Source: Aphrocallistes beatrix (taxonomy: Eukaryota; Porifera; Hexactinellida; Sceptrulophora; Aphrocallistidae). From it: a stretch of DNA of 64,000 nt. The notes below the pieces were generated by a model. The model made no database searches. It saw only the letters and a list, made by a program, of their open reading frames with translations, and was not told the origin of the DNA. The stretch is taken from NCBI GenBank assembly GCA_963281255.1, contig OY725488.1, positions 434,001 through 498,000 on the forward strand, given 5' to 3'. Shown here piece after piece: positions 44,101 to 53,016 of the stretch (its first letter is position 1; every line of letters starts with the position of its first letter). The translations under genes and the position numbers were made by a program.

Positions 44101-47100
44101 TATGATGGGGAAACCGAAATTCAAAATTAACTCTGTTAGAAGATGGGTCGATTGAACATTTATTAAATTGTATTGAGATTTGTTTGTACTTGTCTTAATC
44201 AATTCATTACATGATCGTTTATACAGTTAATGCGTATTCTGAATTAATAAGTGCGAAATGTCCTTGGCCAATTTGATAATGTGATTCTACTCGCTGAATT
44301 TTTTTAGATCAATCAATGCTTCAAATGTCACACGTACTATCACATGGGATGTTTGGGCATTCATCCTTTCCCTCACTCTGACACGAACTCCGGAAACTGG
44401 CCTTGCCCCAGGTGTCTCGTTTGCACTGACTGTGGAACGGAGAGACCAGAAAGGGTACGAACTTGTAGAACTAATGTAGTATATCCAAAAATCTCATCTG
44501 AAAACTCCATTTTAGTTTCCTCGACGAATATCACCTGGAAAACTACTCTGTAAGAGATGCGATAAATTGACAAAGAAAGGGAACTTCTGTCCACTTTGTT
44601 GCAAAGTCTACGGAGACAACGACTGGGAATGCCAAGTAATGATTTCCTGGTTCTATTTTGTCACTCTCTCTGTATGATTGTTTATTCAGCTAATTGTTCC
44701 AGATGATTGAGTGCGACAGTTGTAAGTCATGGGTGCATTCCAGTTGTGAATCTCTGTTGGATGAGGACTACAATCTACTCGGAGAGCTGCCTTCCTCTCT
44801 TCCCTACATTTGTTCCATCTGCCATGGAGCCTCGGGGAAATCAACAGAATTGGCGCCTTGGAGGAAAGCTTTAAACGAGAATAGACATTTACGCTTACAA
44901 ATTGTTAGTCGCTTTCTAATAACTAATTTTGACAATCGCCGGCATAATAATTGAGAATATTTAATATCATTGGTCTCTTCTAGATTCTGACTGAGCTGCA
45001 GTCATTGCACGCTTGTAAGATGTTGTTGGATTCTCTCAACGGCTCAACCAACGTAATAACGAATTCTTCTCTTATATTTAATAACGAATTCTTCTCTTCT
45101 ATTTAATAACGAATTCTTCTCTTCTTTTAATAACGAATTCTTCTCTTCTATTACGAATTCGTTGAGTTTAACTGTCACTGTAGGGAATGAAGTCGCTACA
45201 CACAACTTTCCTCGCTATCCTTCAACGAGTGGAGAGCAGTGGTTATTGCTCTTTGGAGGAGTTCTGCTTAGATTGGTTGAACAGCCTACAGCCTATTTTC
45301 AAACTTATGGATAGAAAGTCTGTTTTGTACAGACATGCCTTCTCTGTGCAGACTTCATTTATCAAGGTATTAGTCCTTAGGAAGATTGATCTGGATTAGA
45401 AATGTTTGAACCTACTTCTTATAGATGATGTGCAAGGAATTCCCTTGGTTCGTAATTCCTAAAATTGGTTGTTCAGTTGAAAAGATTCCTCCGAAGCAGA
45501 AATCACCAGCAACTCCAGCCCCAAGTTTTGTAGGGGTATCTTCTACTCAATTTTTCAATCCTTTGTCCGCCGACAAATATCCTGCTTTCACTTTTGATCA
45601 CAGTTATTCCAAATTCAAAAATGCAAATACTCCCGATTTAAGTGCGGGGAGCAAGAGTAGACGGGTTCTCCTCTCCTCTCAGGATCAGCACAGGCCAACT
45701 GACAGGAGACAGTGCATATTGTGTAAAAACATTGGAGACGGGACTGGAGAGGTAAGATTGCTAAACCATCCACTCTGTCTTTACAGTTTATTTATTGGTT
45801 GCTTCTAGAGAGAAGGGCGCCTACTGCCTTGTGGGATTAACGAGTGGGTCCATACTAACTGTGCCATCTGGTCATCTGATGTGAGTCACAACATAATTTA
45901 ATCTCAATTTTATAATAGCGGCGTTTGATGCAGTTTGTTGCAGGTCTACACAAAAGTGAGTTGTTTGAAGAATGTGAACGCCGCAATCCTGACTGGCCTC
46001 AAGACCTACTGCAGTGTTTGTGGCTTGTTAGGTGCGACTATTGGTTGCTACGACAGGTCCTGCATGCAATCAGTTCACTATTTGTGCGCTTGGCGTAGCA
46101 AGTGGGGCTTCTTAAAGAATAGGAAAGTGTTCTGTCCAGAACATGGGAGGAAGTTTCCTTCGCAGGTTAGATTGAATATTTTAGATCATTAATTCCATAT
46201 ACAAATTCTACAAACCATAGACATAGAAACCTGAGGGAGTTTATTGTGGGTATTGCAATACAGCATTGCTGCATGATCAAATTTCAAAATTATCCTGTGG
46301 GTAAAATCTGGCAACTTAGCTATACAATTATTTACAGTCGCTAGTCTATACATTCGTTACCTAACTTTGTATCATGATAGCTTATTTGTGACGAAAAAGA
46401 TTTTCTCGTTGACGAGTTTTTATTTGTGGAATCGAGCTCTGCATCTCAAAATCAGCGACTTCAGAACATGGCTAAGCTTACTGGATCCCGGAAACTCAAT
46501 ATCGTATCAGGTTTGAGTTATTTTAAGATAATTATTGTTCAATTTCACGGATTAATTTACATGAGTTCAGGTTGTGTGAGAGTTTATTCGCTCGGCTCAA
46601 TCATTCCTTCCTCAGACACAGAAGAAGCTCTATATCCTATCAGTTTCAGGCTAGTTGTGTATCTTTAGTATTTTGATGATCGATTATTCTGTCATTAAGT
46701 AAATGCTAACTCCCCTCAGCTACTATTTCCTTGCTGAATTGATGGTTCATCCAAAGTGCTAAGGATAACTTAACTTCCCTGTAACCCCATTTAAATGCTA
46801 ATTTTATTAGATACTTATGATGTTAGGAATCCCTAAACTGAACTCGCCAATTGATTACGTACGTGATAACATGTCGTCGACACTGGTATAGCATTGCAAT
46901 TTTGTTATATCAGTTAACTGATTAATAGAGTTTGAAATTTGTCAGATTGCTCTCCCTCCGTTTAACTGCCACTGTTTTGTTTAGCCCTGTGTTGTTATTG
47001 ATGACTTTATCTGTGAGACATATTTCCTTATCAAAGTTTATTCGAACTCGTTTAGATCATCTCGTTTGTTCTGGAGTGTAAGCGACCCGACTCGGCTCTC

Positions 47101-48776
47101 AAGCTACACTTGCTTCGTGAAGGAATGCACTTCTGAGCAACCAATCTGCCATCCGGATGTGAACTACACCATATCTCACAGCAATGACGTCGCGTTGAAT
47201 AGTAATGAAGAAGATGTTAGGAGCCGAGATTCACTCTTCCAGGATGTAACTGACGATATAATTTCCCCTCAGATCAATACTGCAAATAATGAAAGTATTA
47301 TTCCCACACCTTTATCTCCAATTCCAATGAACTCACTGACTTCCAGTCAGATTATATCATCAGAAATTTCAAACTCGAGTAATAAGATCTCAGACAGTCC
47401 AGTTAAAGTTAGAAGGAGCTCAGATTTGAGTTTGGGCTCTGAAATCTGTTCCATAGAGCCGCTAACCGCAGAGGGATTTTTCGAGCAAACATTTCCTTAC
47501 CTCAAACAAACGGATTATCCCGTCACAATATCTCAAAAGCTGATTAATTACAGCAAACTCAGTAGTAGCAAACTATTTCCTCTTATAAACGAGGATTATT
47601 TTCTGAATCAACACAGATCTCGGTTTAATGAGAATGTAGATGGGTATCTAGACAAGCCTCAGCAACAACCTGCACCTCCTGTGACGCAGCACACTTCTAA
47701 GCTTAAGTTTATCATTGCTAATTCTGATGGTTTTACAGCTCAGAGTGATTCTCTGCAAGGTAAAGACGCGTAACATCTCATCAAAATGTTTAGCTTGCGT
47801 AGACTATTATTAATATATTCTGCTCTGTCCTGCATTTCTATCACTAATTGTACTTATCCCACATGGTTGTTTACACTTGTATATCTTCGCAGGTGCTTGG
47901 GATATTGTCATCCAAGAATTAATTCTGTCGCGTGATGTAAACTGTCTCCCGACACTTTCTTTCCACACAACTTGCCCGCAAGACATGTTTGGATTCACTC
48001 TGCATTGCATCACTCAGGAACTAGAACGGTTGGAAGACACAGAGAAATGCTCCAAATATCAATTCAAATTTCATCCGCCTCGTAGCAGAGAAGATTGGAA
48101 TGATTTGGACCAGGTTTATGAGAATCCATTGGGAGCTGCGAGATGTATTTCTTACAAGCCCAAGTCTTCTTATGGGATGTTCAACTTCTTTTTTTCTAAG
48201 CACAGATGTCCCCCGCCCAAATTAGACAAGGCTCGGCTAGCTCATATTTTAAACGAGGAGGAACAACTTTTCGACTCACACTACCACACCCCTCACCTCT
48301 TAGAGGCTGGGACCCTTCCCTTCCTTCGCTACAGACAGATGATTAGGAATCTCCCTCACACGGTTAAAGTATTTCGATCCCGAATCCACGGGCTGGGACT
48401 GTTCGCACTGAGAGACATCGATTCAGGTGATATGATTATAGAATACTCAGGGCAAGTCATTCGCCCTCTCATGTGCGACATTAAGGAAGCTTACTACGAG
48501 AGTAAGGGCATTGGCTGTTACATGTTTAAGATAGACGAGAATCAGGTGGTAGACGCGACCATGTCCGGGAATGCCAGCAGGTTTATTAACCATTCTTGTC
48601 AACCCAATTGTGCGTCTAAGATTGCTGTCATTGAAGGGAAGAAGAAAATCTTGATTTTTGCCCGAAGGAGAGTAATCGTTGGTGAGGAGTTGACTTACGA
48701 TTACAAGTTTCCTCTTGAGGAAAATAAGATTATGTGCATGTGTAGATCAAAAAAATGTAGAAAATATTTGAATTAG
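41134..48776 (+). CDS. KMT2A: trithorax-type histone H3K4 methyltransferase, compact
   Basis: Nineteen exons chain in phase to about 1530 residues: 41134-41355, 41492-41663, 41732-41887, 42029-42315, 42700-42933, 43002-43244, 43305-43445, 44308-44454, 44516-44635, 44703-44903, 44984-45052, 45184-45366, 45425-45751, 45809-45880, 45944-46165, 46381-46510, 46571-46649, 47056-47759, 47893-48776. Order is that of KMT2A/B: PHD1-PHD3 (about 424-625), a weak bromodomain-like region, extended PHD (818-932, RQCILCKNIGDG to FCPEHGRK), FYRN (VYSLGSI...FRSSRLFWS), FYRC (AWDIVIQEL...), Win motif NPLGAARCI for WDR5, SET (RFINHSCQPNC, GEELTYDYKF) and post-SET CMCRSKKCRKYLN. No CXXC domain, menin motif or AT-hook is seen. 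Intron 7 (43446-44307) contains MRPL35. The intron at 46650 starts with GC. The 42315/42700 junction and the start codon are the least certain. Confidence 0.88.
41891..41959 (+). repeat. pre-miRNA-like hairpin in a short KMT2 intron
   Basis: gatagcacctctttcga pairs with tcgaaggaggtgctatc. The stem extends outward through atgaa/ctcat to aatcattt/aaatgatt, so about 30 paired positions enclose a small loop in a 141-base intron (41888-42028). Could be a microRNA precursor, a tiny fold-back element or a splicing structure. Confidence 0.6.
43664..44155 (+). CDS. MRPL35: mitochondrial ribosomal protein bL35m, nested in KMT2 intron
   Basis: 163 residues, single exon, wholly inside the 862-bp KMT2 intron 43446-44307 and on the same strand. 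It is a component of the large mitochondrial ribosomal subunit. The C-terminal half from about residue 94 (KGKLKTNKAVLARFRLTGAG, then RVKRWRCRTARNRKRRG) follows the bL35 pattern (K.KT.KA...RF..TG.G.....) of bacterial and mitochondrial proteins. The N-terminal 80 residues have few acidic residues and are Ser/Pro/Lys-rich, as expected of a mitochondrial targeting and extension region. An in-frame Met pair at 49-50 is an alternative start. It must have its own promoter, or be released from host-intron transcripts; the interval 43446-43663 upstream is AT-rich. Confidence 0.8.
   Translation: MFLCKISSSVPKLLPHILQTPKIKFSSISPFFGQNAKLHPNQYFPSTAMMASRLISNHCCIKSGLCPPTTVNNPLIGVLPCLKIPRRPLVFYSKKGKLKTNKAVLARFRLTGAGRVKRWRCRTARNRKRRGMVIMEEGWRAQKIRIMMGKPKFKINSVRRWVD
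45055..45160 (+). repeat. minisatellite in a KMT2 intron
   Basis: Four copies of a 26-27 base unit, taataacgaattcttctctt plus a variable ctatt tail, followed by a short fifth (attacgaattcg). The array fills nearly the whole 131-base intron 45053-45183 and provides its pyrimidine-rich content. The first unit overlaps the splice donor (gtaataac). Confidence 0.85.
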
Positions 48777-49577
48777 TCATCTCTCAAGTGTTATTAATGT
48801 ATCGCTGCAAACGAAATCACTTTAGCACCTTATTGGATTTCTCCACCTACACTTTTTTGTCAATATATTAATCCAGTCTACTAAATGGCCTCATTATTGC
48901 TGGCCTCAGAATTTTAGCGATTTCAATGGCTTATTTCCTTAATTTTGTAGTTGTTTGGAAGTATTTATTTTGCCATCACATTTATACTTGATGAAAATTT
49001 CTTTACTTTTGAATTCAATATTTTGAATGCCTATCAGGCAGTCGATTGGGCCTCGGGAAATAATATAATTATTTGAAAACTGAAATCAAGGATTTCTTGA
49101 AGACCAGGGGAGAAGCTTGAAAACTGAATTCTCGTAATTCTGAATGTATTCACTGAAACCCAAAAATTAGTTTCTATCGTGTACTTACGTACATATTCGA
49201 AAAACTATGATTGATTCATGTGATCACTGCAATTCGCTTTTTATTACTAGACTGGCATATCGGGTTGCACACATATGCATTCATATACCGGCTACAATCC
49301 TATAGCCTTAGTTACTAACCTAAAATTTTGTGAATTTTAACGATTACCTTGAGAAATATTGGTGAGATATTTACCTAAATTAGCCTTATCAAATTGATAA
49401 TTGAAAGCACTGTACAAAACTAGTTCTGGTCATCGAGGTACAAACTCGTGCATCACTACCATATACGGTTAGCTTTGATGTAATTGTTTGGCGGGTAAAT
49501 ACAATATTCTCACTGTCAAATAATTATTTCTCGGAGTAATTTGGACTCGGACGAATTAGTTTATTAGTTGGACATCA
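48777..49577. other. KMT2 to NHL gene 1 spacer
   Basis: No coding region or recognisable repeat. Presumably the KMT2 3' UTR on the left and the promoter of the NHL gene on the right. Confidence 0.45.
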
Positions 49578-50978
49578 ATGGCCTCAGTTTGCATCAAACA
49601 AGAACCCGAGGTAGACACGAGTGGCGTTCATTCAACCGAAGTGCATACCTTCATGAAAACTGAACCGCCTGTAGAAGAGGACCCTCTTTCTGCTTTGGAT
49701 GAAAGTCTGAAGATACGCAAACAGGAAATGCAGAATGTAGTTTTGAATTTTCACAAAATGATCGATGAAAAATTGAACCTGCTATTGGAGGAATTGAGTC
49801 AGACATACAAGACTCAGAAAGAAGAGATCCAAGTAAAGATATGTCAGAAGGAACAGCTCGACAAGTCCAAATCTCACCTCAGACACGCGAACATCGAATC
49901 TCTGGAACCCACTCTCATCCAAATTAACAACGAAGTCAGCAACATCGAGCAGAGCATATTCCAGATGAAGGATATCAACATTACCTGGAACAAGGACGCC
50001 TTCACGACAGCACTTGATAACATTCTCGTCATAGAAACAGACAAGATTCTAAATTTCAAATCCATCACTTGTATACCTAACACCACCTCTTCTTCCGCCT
50101 CCACGCCCATTCTTGCCCTTGCGTCTTACACACACAACACCGATGATGCGCGTACCATCAAGAACATCACACAGGGCCACGGCGACAAACAGATCTCTAC
50201 ACCTAATGACATGGCGATCGACAAAGGCTCAGGTTATATCTACGTCGCGGATCGCTCTAACCATCGTATACAGGTGTTCGATGAGACAGGGATTCACCAG
50301 TACAAGATTGCGGACAAAGATTTACGCAGCCCCAACCGTCTCTGCATCACGGACAGATATCTGTTTGTTACCTGTATCATGGAGCCACAGCGTAAGCAAA
50401 CCAAAAATGTTTCCTCTCACGTGATCCGGTTCGATAAGGTGGACCAAGAGCCACTCTCCATACTGAGACTAGAAGACAAACTGATTCGCATCTGCTGTTA
50501 CAACAGCGGCATTCTCTGCACAGACTACATGAGTCACTACGTGCGTCATTACGACTCAGCATTCAGGATGGTCTCGGCGAACAAGCTGGTGTCTCCATAT
50601 TTCACTAGCAGTACTAAGATCTACGAAATCGTTCTAGCCGATAAGGAGTTGTACGTGTTATCCCAAGGGTCTCAGTACCCTTTGCAAGTGTTCAGTACCA
50701 CTTGTACCATAATTAGATGTGTCAACCTCAGCAGTCCACTCGTGGGGGCATACTACTTCTGTCTCGACAAGATGAAGAGTAAAATAATCATTAGTGATAC
50801 TGAGGGGAACTTAGTTAGAGTGTTTGATCGTTCAGGAGAATGTGTCTGCATTATTGGAGAGGGAGAGGACACGGACATTCCCTGTGATCTGTACTCTCCC
50901 CGGGGAGTTGATATCGATGCTCATGGCAACATCGTTGTCTGCGATACGAAGGAGAATTACATCATTCAACGTTTCTGA
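49578..50978 (+). CDS. coiled-coil NHL-repeat protein 1 (TRIM-NHL-like without RING)
   Basis: 466 residues, one exon. The N-terminus carries two SUMO-type motifs, IKQE (6-9) and MKTE (26-29). Residues about 45-160 are a long coiled coil (EMQNVVLNFHKMIDEKLNLL). From about 205 to the end is a six-bladed NHL-like propeller: the clearest repeats are PNDMAIDKGSGYIYVADRSN with NHRIQVFDETG, and at the C-terminus PRGVDIDAHGNIVVCDTKEN. TRIM2/3/71-type proteins have the same coiled coil plus NHL order after RING and B-boxes, but no zinc-binding Cys/His cluster exists here, so ubiquitin-ligase activity is not expected. NHL propellers bind RNA or proteins. Tandem paralog at 51443. The frame is unusually GC-rich for the window. 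Confidence 0.75.
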   Translation: MASVCIKQEPEVDTSGVHSTEVHTFMKTEPPVEEDPLSALDESLKIRKQEMQNVVLNFHKMIDEKLNLLLEELSQTYKTQKEEIQVKICQKEQLDKSKSHLRHANIESLEPTLIQINNEVSNIEQSIFQMKDINITWNKDAFTTALDNILVIETDKILNFKSITCIPNTTSSSASTPILALASYTHNTDDARTIKNITQGHGDKQISTPNDMAIDKGSGYIYVADRSNHRIQVFDETGIHQYKIADKDLRSPNRLCITDRYLFVTCIMEPQRKQTKNVSSHVIRFDKVDQEPLSILRLEDKLIRICCYNSGILCTDYMSHYVRHYDSAFRMVSANKLVSPYFTSSTKIYEIVLADKELYVLSQGSQYPLQVFSTTCTIIRCVNLSSPLVGAYYFCLDKMKSKIIISDTEGNLVRVFDRSGECVCIIGEGEDTDIPCDLYSPRGVDIDAHGNIVVCDTKENYIIQRF

Positions 50979-51442
50979 TTTTGACCACAAGAAATGCATT
51001 AGTTATAAACCAAACAATGTTAATTTCTGCTTAGTATTATTTTACATCAAAACGATGTTTTAAATATGTGTAATTATACATATTGTCTTGATAATACTGC
51101 TATTTCTTAATATCTTAAATTGAGCACTATTTTTGAACATTTTAACTATCATTCAGCATAGCGTTATATTAAAACTAGATTCTTTCTACATGGAATCACA
51201 TGGCTCCATGAACGCGTTTAACTGCTTCATAGTCCAACTCACATGGAGCATCACATTGGTTGCAACTGTAAAGAACGTGATTGAATTTATCAATGCGGGT
51301 AACCATGAGATCGTGTAGTGAAAAATCCACGAGTTATTCCTTGTGTTATAAATTACGAATAGTTATCTTATCAGGTCCTATCTGTTCTAGTCTACTTAGA
51401 TTTCGAAATACAACCGTTCTAACTAACTAATATATTACTGAG
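50979..51442. other. spacer between tandem NHL genes
   Basis: AT-rich, 464 bp, no coding signal. Contains the 3' UTR of the first gene and the promoter of the second. Confidence 0.45.
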
Positions 51443-52777
51443 ATGACACACGAGTTGGTAATCAAGCAAGAAGACCCATTTGAGTTGTTGGAGTCGGAGC
51501 TCAGAATCAAAACTCAAGCAATCCAAGAAGCATTCAACAACTTCCACAAGATCCTCGATGTTAAGTTGCAAGATATTCAGCTGGAGATAAATGAAATCTA
51601 CAGGCATGAGCGCGAGCAAGTGCAAATAAAACGCAATCAAATTGAAGAGCTTAACGGTTCTAAAAATATGATCATGGATAGCTCACTCGCTAAAATAAGG
51701 GAGCAAATTGATGAACAGATAAGAGATCTCAAGGAGAACATCAACTCAACTAAAGAAGTAATGTTTAATTGGAATGTGAATGCATTTCAATCAGCTGTTA
51801 ACAACCTCCTGGATATCTACATAACTGGAGCTGGAAATCCTTCACACCCCAGCCCTATGAGCTCCACCTCGACCCTAGAGGTGAAGCCCAGCATGACCAG
51901 TACTCCGTCAGGGGCGAGTAAATCCACCTTCAAAACGATATCCCGAGGCCAGGACCGGGAACAGGTGCTCTCACCCAGTGGGCTCTGTATCGATAGAGTT
52001 TCAGATCGGATTTTCATTGCTGATCGAGGGAATGATCGCGTGCAAGTGTACAAGAACTCAGGCGAGCATCTGATGTTCGTTAAAGATAAAGACTTGTCCA
52101 ACCCTAATCGGATTGCGATTGACCGCAAATACCTTTACGTCGCATGTGCTGTCAACCCCTACATCATCTCAACCACTCGCAAAATAAACTCCCACCTGGC
52201 TAAGATCGACAAAGAGGACGGAGAGATTCAGAGCATCCTCCCGCTGGAAGGGACCATGCTCCGTATCTGCACCAACCCAGTCCTCTCCGCGAGCACTCGT
52301 CTCTTCTGCGCCAGCCTCTCGGACAGCAAGCTAGTGCAAGGCTACGACTCAGCCTTCCGTCTGGTCTCTTCCACTCTCCTCCAGTCCCCGTACTACGACC
52401 AGTACACGCAGATCTACGACATATCCGTGCACGAACACGAACTCTTCGCTCTCTATCACAACTCTCGCTATCCTCTCCAAGTGTTCGGGGCAGACGGCAA
52501 GATTCTGCGATGTGTCCAGCTCTCTCACCGTCTCGTGAACGCAGACTTCCTCTGCATTGACTCGGTCCGTAACTTTATCGTGATCAGCGACGGAGGATCC
52601 AGCCAGGTTAAAGTCTTCACGTTCAGTGGGGAGTGCATTGCAGTGATCGGGAAAGATGGAGAGATTCCTGCTGAGTTTGAGAAGCCGTGGGGGGTCGACA
52701 TGGACCAGTATGGCAATATCTACATCTGCGATAATAAGTGCAAGTCGGCTGTGCATATGTTTGAAGGACCGTTTTGA
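51443..52777 (+). CDS. coiled-coil NHL-repeat protein 2 (tandem paralog)
   Basis: 444 residues, one exon, same plan as the gene 464 bp upstream: N-terminal VIKQED (SUMO-type motif at 7-10), coiled coil about 15-120 (IQEAFNNFHKILDVKLQDIQ), Ser/Thr/Pro linker (130-165), then NHL repeats, clearest at 173-225 (PSGLCIDRVSDRIFIADRGN, DRVQVY) and 412-440 (PWGVDMDQYGNIYICDNK). No RING or B-box. Equivalent positions with gene 1 (NFHK, SPNR/NPNR, KDKDL, QYPLQVF/RYPLQVF) show an old tandem duplication. Codon use in the second half is strongly GC-biased, which creates long antisense open frames that I treat as shadows. Function unknown; RNA- or protein-binding scaffold is an inference. Confidence 0.75.
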   Translation: MTHELVIKQEDPFELLESELRIKTQAIQEAFNNFHKILDVKLQDIQLEINEIYRHEREQVQIKRNQIEELNGSKNMIMDSSLAKIREQIDEQIRDLKENINSTKEVMFNWNVNAFQSAVNNLLDIYITGAGNPSHPSPMSSTSTLEVKPSMTSTPSGASKSTFKTISRGQDREQVLSPSGLCIDRVSDRIFIADRGNDRVQVYKNSGEHLMFVKDKDLSNPNRIAIDRKYLYVACAVNPYIISTTRKINSHLAKIDKEDGEIQSILPLEGTMLRICTNPVLSASTRLFCASLSDSKLVQGYDSAFRLVSSTLLQSPYYDQYTQIYDISVHEHELFALYHNSRYPLQVFGADGKILRCVQLSHRLVNADFLCIDSVRNFIVISDGGSSQVKVFTFSGECIAVIGKDGEIPAEFEKPWGVDMDQYGNIYICDNKCKSAVHMFEGPF

Positions 52778-53016
52778 ACTTCGAATTACACTTCACCGTT
52801 TTCAAGTCTCCTACACATCACTACAGCCTTTATAGTTTTCTTATCAATTTTAGACTCCACACTTGTAATAAGGATAATGTTAATCATATATTCTTTGTTT
52901 GTAGTAATAAATATATGATTTGTTATTTTGATGATAGTGAAAAATAAAATACCTACTCTTACTGATCGTTGATTTACTTACAATATTGACTTAAGCATGT
53001 GACCACATCCAGGCAA

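Noticed and set aside
52349-52756. 135-codon antisense frame opposite NHL gene 2, and similar antisense frames at 53230-53586 and 61598-61957
   Set aside because: They mirror GC-biased codons of well-supported genes and show no homology of their own.
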